Assembly (NCBI GenBank): GCA_022457065.1
Contig: JAJGBQ010000003.1
Location: forward strand, 4,154,001-4,218,000
Length of the DNA stretch: 64,000 nucleotides
Source of the DNA: Curvularia sp. ZM96
Lineage: Eukaryota > Ascomycota > Dothideomycetes > Pleosporales > Pleosporaceae
Direction of reading: 5' to 3'
Of the stretch, positions 1 through 11,276 are shown piece by piece. The notes beneath the pieces are model-generated. The model saw nothing but the letters and a program-made list of their open reading frames with translations, searched no databases and was not told the origin of the DNA. Within the stretch, counting starts at the first letter, position 1. Each line of letters opens with the position of its first letter. Made by a program: the position numbers and the translations under genes.

Positions 1-778
1 GGATAATTGTTTTTTTGTTACTGCGATCGTGTAGTTGTGGCGCCTCAGCCTCCAATACCTTGGCATTCGAAAGCAGCTCAAGGCGATATCCTACTATCAG
101 GAACAAAGGCGGTTGGACATTGCCAATCAACCTCTGCAGGTAACTATGCGTGAAGTCCAGCAGTCTCCCATTCAACACACATACTCACCTTGCCAGCATC
201 ATTCACTGTTGCCGAAGTAGTAGCGAGCCGCCAGTATGTCTGCAAGCTCTCCTACTTAATTCACAGGCTAATAGCTACGGTCCCCTCCCTCGAAGCCACA
301 GGACTTATCAATGCCTTCAAAGCTGACATACACTCGGACGAAACAGTGGACGCGATGCTTAGCTCCTGTTTCGAAACCAGGTACCGAACGCGGAAACGAA
401 GCGGGCGCTAGTGTTTGACACCGATCTGAGCCAATCAAGCCAGATACATGAGGTTTAGCGCATCGGCAACGCTTCCTGTGGTTCATGCTGCGCTCCTGAA
501 AACCCACTTTTGCTTTAGCAACTTACGGCGGAAATGCCAGGTTGGGAGAAAAACATGGCAGATTGGACGCTTACCCGTGAATCCTACAAGGTTGAGGGGC
601 GATGTCCTGGTGGGACACGGCATGTTTACTGCAGCCTTAGGCATAAGTAGCATGCGGGCGCCATGATATATCCTTTTCCTTCTCATCGCGCTTCATTCAT
701 TTTCCAAACAACTTTTCTTTACACTCTTTGCCTAGAGGGCTTTGTCAATCGTTCTTACATTCATTAAGCAGACACAGG
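1..778. other. Left-edge non-coding stretch
   Basis: No recognisable gene. A possible splice pair (donor at 140, acceptor ending at 196) joins two short open stretches on the plus strand that stop at about 220. This could be the tail of a gene cut by the window edge, but nothing in the translation is recognisable. The final 100 bases are pyrimidine-rich, as expected for the promoter and leader of the gene starting at 779. Confidence 0.4.
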
Positions 779-1756
779 ATGTCTTTTTACACTTTCTTCA
801 CCGCGAGCCTGCTCGCCCAATATGCCAGCGCCTACACCCAAGTCAACCTTCCTTCGCCTTTTATGCAAAAGAACATTGATCCTATCGTCTTTCCCGGAGA
901 TTTCGACAAGTCCCATCTTCACTCATTCTACGGCTCCGATGCCGTTGTCGCCACTACCAAAACTAGCGCGGAGCTCCAGAAGGGCTGCACCAACGCAGAG
1001 GTTCCCGATGATATGAGCGTATACTGGGTTCCTACTGTTCTATCCACCACCGACGGCGGCAAAACATACAACCCTGTCCCCGTTATGCGCTTTAGCGCCT
1101 ACTACAACTTGGGCGAGACCCCCGCTGAGGTGCCCATTCCGCAGAACGTCCAGATGGTCGCTGGTAAAGCAGAGGCCAAGGACAAGGCCGGCATGGACCC
1201 CAACGCAAAGGCCGAGTGGTTTTGCGAGGGTGACGAACCCGTTGCCATGGATGCCAACGGCTTCCCCAGCAAAACCTGCTCCACCCACCTCCAGCAGCTT
1301 ATCTACTTCCCCCAGTGCGTCAATACCGAGACGCTCGAGACGGGCTACAAGGACCGCGCCAACGGAACTCCGAACTGGTGCCCCAAAGGCATGAAGTCGA
1401 TGCCTCAGCTTCGCTTCTCCATCCGCTACGATCTCCGCAAGGTGCTGCCCAAAGGCTGGTCCGGAACCGCTCCCGTCAAACTGTCTTGTGGAAATGCTTT
1501 CTGCTCGCACGGTGACTTCATCAATGGATGGACCGAGGAGGCGGCAAAGAGCATGGTGGACGCTACCAAGGACAAGTACCATTTTGCTCCTGTCAAGGGT
1601 CGCCTTACTGCCAGCGGCTGCAAGCCCAAGGATGCCGATCCCAGCCACGGTACTAGCGACTATGCTCAGAGTGTTGCTGCCATGGGTAAGCGCAGCGTCA
1701 GCGCTTGGGGTTGGGAGACTCGCTCTAGGCTTGCTCGTCTGGTCAGCAAGGCTTAA
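779..1756 (+). CDS. Secreted DUF1996 domain protein
   Basis: Single-exon gene of 325 aa. The first in-frame ATG is at 728, but the ATG at 779 begins a clean signal peptide (MSFYTFFTASLLAQYASA), so I chose 779. The mature part carries the DUF1996 hallmark near its N-terminus (KSHLHSFYGSDAV). It has evenly spread Cys residues (KGCTNAE, WFCEGD, KTCSTHL, FPQCVN, NWCPKG, LSCGNAFCSHGD) consistent with a disulfide-stabilised extracellular protein. DUF1996 is common in fungal secretomes and sometimes linked to WSC domains; its biochemical role is not established. Here no WSC domain, Ser/Thr tail or GPI signal is visible. The nearest gene downstream is convergent on the minus strand. The family call is firm and the function unknown. 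Confidence 0.88.
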   Translation: MSFYTFFTASLLAQYASAYTQVNLPSPFMQKNIDPIVFPGDFDKSHLHSFYGSDAVVATTKTSAELQKGCTNAEVPDDMSVYWVPTVLSTTDGGKTYNPVPVMRFSAYYNLGETPAEVPIPQNVQMVAGKAEAKDKAGMDPNAKAEWFCEGDEPVAMDANGFPSKTCSTHLQQLIYFPQCVNTETLETGYKDRANGTPNWCPKGMKSMPQLRFSIRYDLRKVLPKGWSGTAPVKLSCGNAFCSHGDFINGWTEEAAKSMVDATKDKYHFAPVKGRLTASGCKPKDADPSHGTSDYAQSVAAMGKRSVSAWGWETRSRLARLVSKA

Positions 1757-2334
1757 GCGGAGGAGGATAGCGAACCACGAAGATTTTCTTGTTGTATATA
1801 TTATGATACCAGCTTGTTTTGACTTGGGTCGACGTTTGTGTTGTTGACATAGCGGCGGCTCGCAAATTGCATTCACATTACGATATCCTTGGAAGATTCC
1901 AGCTGCATCTCCTATTTGGTTGACGTGCGTTTTGTTCGACTCTGAATCGAACCCCCGCGTGTATTACTAAGGGGCATCTCCTCATGCAAGGTCATGCAAG
2001 GTGGCTTACAGTTGTGTAAAAGCGCAGAGAAGTGGCCAATCTTCTTTCTCGGAGATTTTCCCAATAGATCGTTTGCATATCGCATTCCACGCCAGGCACC
2101 ATCGGGTTTCGACCTACCCCTGTTTACCAGACCGGCGTGGGATTGTTCCGAGATAAACAGTGGAAATAAGCATGGAAATGTCTGAGTCCTGTAGAAATTG
2201 CTACTTGGTGTATTGCTTCAAGATTCATAGTCAACTGAATCGAGCATTCTGCTAACGAACGAGTAGGCGAAAATGATTTGGATTGATTCATTATTCATAT
2301 TTGAGAGTACATCAACTATCCTGCGGCGATTTCT
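1757..2334. other. Intergenic, convergent gene ends
   Basis: This 578-base stretch separates the 3' ends of the DUF1996 gene and the dienelactone hydrolase gene. It probably holds both 3' UTRs. I see no repeat, RNA gene or credible ORF. Confidence 0.5.
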
Positions 2335-3118
2335 CTAGTGCAGGAACTCGTTAAAGAAGTTGACAGCACTCCTCTTAGCCCTCTCCAATCCAGCCTTCTG
2401 CTTAGGGTCGTTGGGATCGCCTCGCGCAGCAAAGCCGTGCGACAAGCCTGGGAAATGGATGTACTCCCACTGCACACCGGTCTTTGGCAACAGATCAAAT
2501 GTAGCCTGCTTCAATTCGGGCGAGTATGCGAAGTCGTTCTCGGGGGCCAGAATTTGGACGGGCACCTTGACCTGCTCGATTTCAGACTTTTCAAGCATTG
2601 ACGGGTGTGCGGTCGAAATGGCGTCAATGAGCGAGGGATCAGCAGCCAGCTTGAAGGAGGCCCAGCCACCGTAGCAGAAGCCAATGGCTGCGACCTTCTT
2701 GTATTGCGACTTCAGGGTCTGAGCGTGCTCTTTAATCTCCGGCCAGCGAGCTTCTTTGTTGTGACGGCCAAGGAAGTCCATGAGATCAAAGTTCTTCTGT
2801 TTCTCGGGGTTAGAAAGCGCCTCTGGGTCTACTACTTCGCCGTCGAAACTGCGCAACTATGATCAGCTAGAATTTATGCCAAAAGCTGGTTGGTGCTTAC
2901 AGGTCAGGCACGTATACGGTCGCATTGGCTTCCTTTGCATAGTGGTCTGCTATCAGACGAATGTTCGGAAGCGTCCAGCCGAAAATGTCGGTTATGATGA
3001 GAATGGCGGCATCTTTCGAGTCGCCCGAAACGTAGGCGTTGACCTTGTTAAGTTTGGTCTCCTTGCCAACAGTCTGACCGTTCCACTTGAAACCTTTCTT
3101 ACAGTTGTCGCAAGACAT
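2335..3118 (-). CDS. Dienelactone hydrolase family protein
   Basis: Two exons, 3118-2901 and 2848-2335, separated by a 52-bp GT-AG intron (2849-2900); the spliced protein is 243 aa, the usual family length. It is an alpha/beta hydrolase of the dienelactone hydrolase (DLH) family. The Cys-Asp-His triad is visible: nucleophile Cys131 in IGFCYGG, Asp178 in APENDF and His210 in GLSHGF. The splice joins ...VYVPDL to FDGEVVDPEA, a segment expected in fungal DLH proteins. The N-terminus (MSCDNCKKGFKWNGQ) is the typical fungal start. There is no signal peptide and no peroxisomal tail (ends EFLH), so it is probably cytosolic. Fungal DLH homologues are usually of unknown substrate; hydrolysis of lactones from aromatic breakdown is the family precedent. 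It lies 1.5 kb from the AMP-ligase and may or may not belong to that cluster. Confidence 0.9.
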
Positions 3119-4660
3119 TTTGGTTCTTAGTATCGAGTGTTATGAGAGAGGAAATGTGGTAATGTGGTGATTGAGGGGTATTCCAAGGAGCCTGGTGGGG
3201 TGCGCAGTCTTTAAATCCATGAGCGGGTTAATCTACTCTGTCATCCCCATGAACATGGAAAGAATACAGTCCTGAATCTGGCCAGCTCGCCGTGGTATGA
3301 ACCAATCATTTGGCTTCGAGGTTACATGACGCGAATTGAGATCCGGCGTTTCCATACGCGTTACAATGACGATTGCTAGTGTCGGACGTAATCCGGGCCC
3401 AGAGTTTACGCCCAGATAGACCGCGATTGCCGAACTTTGCCGGATCGCAGCTGCTGGCTGGCAGCAAAACTTTATCACCGGCAGCCGATATGTTCCCTTT
3501 TCCGGTGTGGCAGTCCCAGTTTCTCCATAGCATCTGCGCAGATGAGGAGCGCTTTTGCGGAGGCTGATTACAAATCTCCGTCTGCGTGGCAAAGTGGGTA
3601 GGAGCTCTTTCGAGCAGTGCTAAGTTTCAGTTGAAGAGAAACTTACGTTTGGTCTGTTAAATGCCGCATAACCACATGATACATTGGTAAGAAATGATAC
3701 TCATATGGTAACGCTGCATTGTGTCATTCCCTTATCCATACCCAGCACCTACAACTGGAGCTTACCGCGCATCGCTTTCTGTAGCTCGCCTTGGCATTGG
3801 TTGTATATACTAGGACTGGCTAGGGTGTGTGTCGGGTGTAGAAGAGGTAATAACGTTGTTCCCCTAGATTACAGACGAAGATTGCGTGGGCTGCTGGGCG
3901 ACGAAAGTAGCAAGGGCTCCGCTGCAGTGAATGAAAGTGTTCCGCAGTGAACGATCAGTTTCGCAAATATCTTCGTGAGTCGTTGCCAGGCATCTTGAGC
4001 TTTTGTTCAATGGCACTTGCTGCATGAAGTCGGCATACAGACCGTCCTTGAGCAATTTGGCAACTGACAAGGACTTCTAGTATTGGACAATCGAACCATT
4101 GTAGTCGAAACGTTGGGAGAGAGAAGATGACCCGACCAGAGCATTGGTTGCTTGACCTTATATCCTTAGCATACGCTGGAATGGCCTCAATCTCAGAAGC
4201 TCAGTTTAGGGTTGGAGTAGATAGTATCGGTTATCGCTAGCATTCGTCAATGAGAGCTGCGGCAAAGGTCAGGAGGGTACTCACCAACATATGCTACGCT
4301 GCATTCAACGTTCATGACTGCCGTTTCTGCAGTTACGAATCAGACATGTCTGTTGATTTTAAGCCTGTACATGGTTGTTGTGGATGAAGGCATGTTCATT
4401 TCGATGTGTTTGGTGACGGTGCGTAGGTGCTGATAGTCGGGTGTGGATGAGAACGGAGCCACTGAGTAATCGCTTGCACGCGCCAGTCACTTCACTTCAC
4501 TCCAACGCTGCACATTGCCTATACTCACCCGTCCACATTCATGACATGATGCCTCTCCGAAAAGCGCGCCATTGCGCGCTCACAACAGCGTTCCCAGCAG
4601 AATATCAATCCTGCCAGCAAGAGATCCCCGGTTTGTACGAACGTCTCCCTTCTAAATTGA
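3119..4660. other. Intergenic, no gene seen
   Basis: About 1.5 kb between the DLH start and the AMP-ligase stop. It should contain the DLH promoter and the AMP-ligase 3' UTR. Open frames here are short and unlike any family I recognise, and I see no repeats. Confidence 0.45.
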
Positions 4661-6520
4661 TCATAACTTTGCCAACATTCTCTCTTTATCTGGTTCCCAT
4701 TTTTGAATGTCTGGGCAGTTGCGCCAGTCTTCCGGGAAGAAGTAGGGCCCGAGTGTCTTCTTTTGAACTTTTCCTGTACCAGTCTTTGGTAGCTCACCGC
4801 TGACAACCCGCAGAAGTGTGGGTAGCTTGTACCCAGCAAGTCTTCGGCGAAGATCACGTCGCAGCTCATCGATCGTCAATGAAACACCCGCACTCGACTG
4901 CTTTCCTGCAAATGGCATGTTTGTATCTTCCTCTTGCAATGACAGAAGAGCTGCGACCCGCTGCCCAAACTCCTCGTCCGGAACGCCGACAACTACGGCT
5001 TCGGCGACGTATGGCAAGCTGAGCAACTCTCTCTCAATATCCAGAGCTGATATTTTGTACCCTCCCGACTTGATAATGTCCAGAGACAACCGGCCGAGTA
5101 TAAAATAATACTTCCCTTCTTTGCGCGCGAGGTCTCCGGTTTTGAAATATCCATCCTTGTCGTGTGCCTTTTCCGTGCCTTCCGAATCATCCAGATATTT
5201 CATGAACATGTGCTGTATGGGATGAGAGGCATTTTCTTTCAGCATTGAAATCACTTACCGGGCTCTTGACGAGTACTTCTCCTTCGTTTCCCTCTGAAAG
5301 CTTTACATCTATACCACTTACAAGCTCACCTACCGAACCCTCAGGAATCTCCCTATCTTGAAGACGCATTTTAAAGATTGCGCCGAACTCAGTCGCTCCA
5401 TATCTTTGCATGATCTTTTGCTTCATAATATTAGTCCAAAAGTCATTCAGTGGTTGAGGTAGCGCTGAAGTTCCACACAAACAGGCGCGGAATTGCCGCG
5501 CTCCTGCAATGTACATGGCTAACTCATCTGGATCCAGCTTACGCAGATGGCGTTGATAATATCGCCTCAATCTCATCCACATGGTTGGAACCGCGGAAAA
5601 GAACGTGAGCTGCCTTGAAGGTTTGACTGCTCCCTCCTTCCAGCGCTTCCATGCCCAAGCCTCATCGAACCCTCCGCTACGAAACTCAACACGGGCGCCG
5701 GATATGAGGAATGGAAAGAAGTTTATGCCAACGCCTGTGGCGTGATGTACTGGAAGCAGGTGAAGCATGACATCGTCTTCAGTCAACCGATAGTGGTCCG
5801 CTACGGACAGCGCACAGTCAAAGACGTACGATCTTCGCATCACTGCGCCTTTGGGCTTTCCAGTTGTCCCACTTGTGAAGATTACAAAGGCCGGTGCATT
5901 TTCTTCTAAAGCACGATCCGAGGAGACGACTATGTTCTCGACGCCAAGGGGAGGAGATGAGATGGATGGTCCTATCGGCATAACCCGAAATTGAGGATTG
6001 CTGGTAGAAGCAATGCGTTGTTCAAGAGCACGGCATCTTTCCATATTCGCAGAGCTGGCAAGTACAAGCACAGATCTCGATTTCTCGGCGAAGTAGACCG
6101 CTTCTTCCACTGGCAAAGCAGGTGTCATTGGTACTGCAGCCGCCCCGAGCGCCAGTACCGCCAGAATCGCAACTGCGTATTCATAGCCACCCGCTGCTGA
6201 AACCGCCATGTACACCTCATCTCTCTTTTCCAACGCCATGCACGTCGCGTCGTCTAGAGTATTGAGAATGGTGCTCCGCAAAGCCAAGACATCAGTGAGC
6301 AGATCTAGATGAGTCTTTCGCAACTGTGAGTGAGCATCTTCAATTGCTACGCGTGCGGGAATCTGGCTGGCATATCGGAGGAGCCGACTGAACAGAGGCT
6401 ATGCACGTATCAGCAACCAGTTACGACCAGCGCCCATGCCTGAGTGTGGTGAAGTCCTACAGTGTTCGGGAGCACGTTGTACCCAACGTGCCTAGGTACC
6501 ACACAACATCGATCCTCCAT
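4661..6520 (-). CDS. AMP-dependent acyl-CoA synthetase/ligase, peroxisomal type
   Basis: Three exons, 6520-6461, 6398-5259 and 5212-4661, with introns of 62 and 46 bp; 583 aa. This is an ANL-superfamily enzyme that activates a carboxylate as acyl-AMP and transfers it to CoA. The core motifs are present in order: P-loop TSGTTGKPKG (195-204), RYGATE (352-357), GYFKTGDLA (421-429), GRLSLDIIKSGGYKIS (440-455) and PKTGTGKVQ (542-550). Overall it resembles the malonyl-CoA synthetase/ACSF3 branch, but the substrate cannot be read from sequence. The protein ends in Ala-Lys-Leu, a type 1 peroxisomal targeting signal, instead of a mitochondrial presequence. The first exon is inferred: the open frame needs an upstream ATG, and splicing LPNT to PLFSRLL gives a family-like N-terminus. 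The start is therefore less certain than the body. It is divergent from the acyltransferase, acyl-CoA oxidase and regulator genes and probably works with them. Confidence 0.88.
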
Positions 6521-8761
6521 TTTGGTGTCACTGTTACTTCTCCTATTTTCCTGTTACCATTGGGACTCGGAAGACACATATATGCGCTCAGTGAGATGCA
6601 TCCTTCGCACGTGTGTCAAGGATAAGAAGCGCTACCGTATCAAGCGCCTGCCAAGGTGGGCGGGGAACCTCGTGGGGGGTCATGACATTTTGGTGCAGGG
6701 ACGATCGTGCCACAAGATCGCGGGGAAAGACACCCGTGGCTGTCCCCGCAGCCTGCCGCTTCGGGCGCTAACAGCCGGGCAAGGCCGCTCAACAGTACCC
6801 GTAGCGTATGCCAAACGTCTTCTAAGCAGCCTGCAAGTTGACTCGTACAGCAAGGAGTGCGGTCTTGCCCGTTCCGTTTTTAGTTGCTTGTGTCATAACT
6901 AGGCTGCGTCCGATCGTTCTAGCGTCCGAAAGTAAGATTGTTGCCAGGGGAAGAGATCCGGCCACCCTGGAATACCGACTGCCCAACAAATACGGTAATA
7001 TACGATGCGACAATAGGAACAAGACTTCTATCCAACCCTGCATCCTGGTATACACCATACGCGAAGACTCAAAATGATGATGCTACGTCTTGCCCTCGCC
7101 CGTTCAGCCTGCCAACCGGAGAGTTGGAGCGCGCATAGAGCGCCTGTCATCAATCTTCCGGTCAAGAGAAGTCTGTCGTGTGCACTCCACTCCACACCTC
7201 TCTGTCTCAGGTACGTCCGTGGCCATTGAGTCGGCAAAGCCTCTGTACTGCGCTGTTGAATGGCTCCTCGGGCTTATTTTTCCCTGTTTTTTTACTGCCG
7301 TTGTCTCGCTGTAGGTATGGCCGTGTCAGGTTTGAGCCTTCTAGTGGCACCACTCACACGCAGCAACCAAACGGATCATCAAGCGTCGCTGGCTACTCTG
7401 GAGGCGTTACGTATGCCCCCGGAAGAGCTGACAGCTAGGGCTCGGCCAATTGCTCAGTTATTTTGGTGGTTCGTTTGCGCATCGTGCATAAGTCGTTTCG
7501 CTTACCGACAGGATGCTGTCGCAAGACAAGGCGTGGGATGCCCATGCTACCGATGTCAGCCACAGTGACTATAGCCACACCTACTTTTACCCATCAACGC
7601 CTTGCTGCTCGAAATGTTTGCTGGCATCAGATGACGGTCTTGACCCACTTAGGGACGGGCCACCCGCAACGTGTCTCCGTAGACGCCTACCGATCAGATG
7701 ACGTCTCGTTACTGGTCTGCTGGAACTTCTTACGATGATACTTCACACCGCTTTGTACAAGATGCTATTCGAAGGAACAAGATGGGGGTTTATGACACAG
7801 AGCTGGGCGCGAGGACGTTGCACTTGTTGTCGCCAGGGGTGCGTGACTGGTGCGCGCACGACCATGGGTACCTACGCCGAGCAATACTGCAGCAGAATTT
7901 TTGTTACCTTGGGGCGTACACCGACCACGAAAAGAGGGACCTATTACGGCGCATTAGGCGGTCATGGTATCGGCGATCGAGCCAGACGCGGACGGTATAC
8001 TGTTTGCCTTGGCCATGGATGCTGCAAAACAACCCAAGTCGTCATTTCCAATGCGCCACGCTGTACCGGAGAGCCGCTGCCGCGACAGTAGGATTGGAGG
8101 CTGCCAGGATGCCCAAATGTTTGCAAGCGACGGGACAAGGCAAAGAAAAGACAAGATCCATGCGTCCCTGGTCCCTGCTGACTAGGATGGGAGACGTCAG
8201 CAAGGAACGATGATCATCTTTTTTTGCGAGCCGCATACCACGACCTGCACATCGCATCGAACTATCAAGCTGAGGAAGAAAAAGAAACGCTTCGAACGCC
8301 CCTTGCTACCCCTCCGCCGCCTTGCCTCTCTCTGGCTGAGACCCTCTGCGAACCCCCGCGCGTCGGCTGCATGACATCCGCCTCCACCATGTTGGGTGGT
8401 TTGGTCGTGCCTTGGGCGCAATACAGCAATGGCGGCCGGGGAAGGCGGCACGAGACACGTTAGGCGCAGTCGAGGGTATGGAAGCGAGTCGTCGATAGGG
8501 CAGCCCGGCGGGGAAGCGGGCGACGGGCATGGCGTATCCGCACAGATGTTTCCGCATGCGGCCATAGCACACACTCGGTCCGTGGGAGGGTGGACCGATG
8601 CCGCCCCCCTCCGTCACATCAGGCGCAGGACCTTGCGGTGAAGGGGTAAAATTGGCCTCTCGTGCTTCATATGTCGTGTGCTTGTTCACCTACTCGAGAG
8701 CCCATATGACTCTTCGGCGTTTTGACATATATATACTAAGAATTTCGGAAAACGCCCAGCC
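6521..8761. other. Divergent intergenic region in the cluster
   Basis: A 2.2-kb gap between the divergently transcribed AMP-ligase and acyltransferase genes, unusually long for this neighbourhood. Open frames up to about 170 codons occur on both strands, but none shows a domain, signal peptide or splice logic I can support. It is either a large shared promoter or decayed sequence. A TATATATAC run at 8728-8736 sits just before the acyltransferase ATG. Confidence 0.4.
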
Positions 8762-10575
8762 ATGACACTAGACCTACCAATGCTGATGAGCAGAAGCCGG
8801 CTTCTGGGCTCTGTTGCCAGCTCTGCCCCCCGCCTACTCAACATGATCACCAAGCCGGAGAATCTATCTCGTCGAACAAAGTCATTCCATCTTTCGTACT
8901 TAGATCAACACATAGTGCGCGTGTACATACAAACACTATGTATATTTCCCGTATGTTAATCCAAGCAGGAGAAAAAGACGTAATAGGTGCTAACTGAGGC
9001 GCCAGTTCCCAGACCAAAACAACGCCGAGGCTGCCATACATAGCCTCGGAAATGGCCTTCGTCTCACGCTCAAGAAATTCCCTTTTCTTGCTGGAATGCT
9101 CACTATGCCGGATCCTGAGACAGGAAAGCTCTCCTTGGAATATCCAACCGAAGTGTCGGACGAGGAGCTGAAATGTATATTCCGATCCAAGCAAATCACG
9201 TACCATGAGCGTGACTTTCCGTACACCTACGAGCAGCTGAAACGGGATGGCATGCCACCAAGTGCTTTTAAAGGTGCTATGTTTGTCCCTGAAGACCTCG
9301 CCGCGTACCCAGGTGTTCCAGTGGACGGCGAAGGCAAAGTGGATTTCGAGAAGAGCGACGCACCTGCAATGCGATGCCAAGCGTTCTTCATCCCAGGCGG
9401 ATTGGTGCTTTCTACTTACATGCACCATAGCGTATCCGACTTCTCTGGCATCAATCTTTTCTGGGAAGCCTTCTCCGCGAATGTTTCTAGCCTCTCAATC
9501 GCATGTGAGAGCAGAATCTTTGGTAACTTGCTCTTATGAAACGTTTCAACAACGACTGACCGTGTCAGATACAACCAACGTCGCTGAGAGACAATCACAA
9601 CTTCGGCAAGCCGTTGATCGACATAGTGTTCCTCAGAGAATGGGCAGCAACGCAGACTGCTATTGCGATGGGCCGCCCAAGTATCACAAGACCTTATCCA
9701 CAGAGACCACATGTACCCAACGTCTCTTCGTGATCCCCGTTTCTCGGATACGCCAATACCGAGACAGTTTGCGGCCTCATTTTCCACCTGAACAAGCGCC
9801 CACAATGTGCAATGTGCTCGCTGCCTTGGTGTGGACGCACATTACGCGTGCGAGGGGAGAACGACTGCTCGAACATGGGCTGAAAGAAACTAACCTTGGT
9901 ATCGCGACGGATTTGCGCAAACGACAAAAACCCCGCGTTCCTACGGACTACATGGGGAACATGGCCTTGTTCTCAAAGGGCACTTTTAATGTTTCAGATA
10001 TGTTGGCTGAAGACCGGTGAGTTTGCTCCCTGCTGCTGTCTCGCTCGCTGTTACACTTTGTGAACCCGCACATTTGTCAGCCCAGACGTTGAGCAAATAT
10101 CCCCTGGATCTGAGAAGGATCACTGACGAGATTGCATAGTGTAACGGTGTCTACCATCGTTCGCGTGATCAAGAAGATCCAGAGCGCCATCCTCAGCGTC
10201 GATGACGACTGGGTTTCCCGCCATCTCAAGTTCTTCAGGTCGATTGACCAAATAACCGATACCGAGCTTTCGCTGGCCTTGACGTTTGGCTCCGACATGT
10301 ACATATCCTCGTGGCTGAACTTTGGCGCCGATCTTAGCTGGGGCATACCCGGTACTGACCAAGGTAAGCAATCCCTTGCCGGTCGGCCCGAGTTCATCAG
10401 GCGGACCTATGCACCAAGCGATGGTGGGATCATCTTCCTCCCTCGACGCAGGCAACCTGTGAACAATGCAGAAGCACCGTTTGAGGTCTTGGTACGACTC
10501 GCCAAGGAGGACATGACCCGCGTGCTAGACGAAGAGGGGGGCTTGCGTAGCTGGGCAGATGCTGTGCTTGAGTAG
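8762..10575 (+). CDS. BAHD/Tri101-like acyltransferase
   Basis: Four exons: 8762-8950, 9006-9504, 9569-10016 and 10140-10575; 523 aa. It belongs to the fungal transferase family related to trichothecene 3-O-acetyltransferase, which moves an acyl group from acyl-CoA to an alcohol or amine. The catalytic HxxxD is HSVSD, within MHHSVSDFSG. A second family signature, LNFGADLSWG, stands where BAHD proteins have DFGWG. Intron 1 has a good GTATGT donor and a GCTAAC branch. Intron 2 has two in-frame donors (9505, giving 64 bp, or 9523, giving 46 bp) and I cannot choose between them firmly. Intron 3 is long (123 bp) and contains a short stretch that also reads as protein, so that boundary deserves RNA evidence. 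It has no PTS1 and is probably cytosolic. It sits head-to-head with the AMP-ligase, which could supply its acyl-CoA. Confidence 0.85.
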
Positions 10576-11276
10576 GATGGTGCTTTCAACCATCTACCGG
10601 CATGTTCGTATGCTCAGACATGGGGCCAGGGTAGCATGGTTGGCCCGGTGTAACAGGGTATTGATGGGCGCATTTTCTTTTCTCACACCATGTTCAAAGG
10701 AGTGTTTTGGCGTTTGCTTTGCAGCCAGGGTTATACTCTCGGTCATCGGTTGGGTTTGGACATCTGATATCCTGTACAATTAGCTTGCTTTCGAGAGGAG
10801 TGTGAGGAGCCTCCAAAAAGTTGCATAGCGTTTGCTTCGGCAATGTTTTACGGCCGCTTTAATCCTGAATCTTGTTTTATCCTATTAGTTTTCCATGTGA
10901 AGTTGCTCAGATCGTCCACTAGTCAGGATACTGTAAGTCAACGCTGTCTGCATTAGGATAGCCCCGCAGGTCCGGCTCCACATGCCTAACACGCGAGGCC
11001 CCGCATCATTTCGCGCAGCAACGACATCCCCGCCCGACTTTGTTGACTCCATGGACGAGACGAGCCGAGGCAAGCGATGCTTCTCATATTTCCGCGTTAG
11101 TCTCGGGCAATGACACCCGGTATGGCCTTTCAAAACACGGACTGTATCGTTCTGCTCGTGAAAGAGACTCTGGCAACATCCAAAGGGACACGCCCACACC
11201 TTTGCTCCGGCGGCTGGAGGCTGGCGGCTGGGCTTGATTGCAAGATCTCGATAGCGAACAGGCGACCAATTGCGAC
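10576..11276. other. Intergenic, acyl-CoA oxidase promoter region
   Basis: A 701-base gap between two genes on the same strand. It must hold the acyltransferase 3' UTR and the oxidase promoter. GC-rich CGGCGGCTGG-like repeats lie at about 11208-11231, just upstream of the oxidase ATG. CGG triplets are what Zn2Cys6 factors bind, but a specific site cannot be claimed. Confidence 0.4.

Noticed and set aside
35..411. Two short plus-strand frames at the left edge with a possible intron at 140-196
   Set aside because: No recognisable protein sequence; the splice in phase ends after seven residues. Could be a gene tail cut by the window, but not supportable.
1921..1975. Minus-strand GGGGGTTCGATTC resembling a tRNA T-arm
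   Set aside because: The stem does not pair and no anticodon or acceptor arm could be drawn around it.
7698..8213. 171-codon plus-strand ORF between ligase and acyltransferase
   Set aside because: Composition is Arg/Trp/Cys-rich as in random frames, with no domain or signal peptide.
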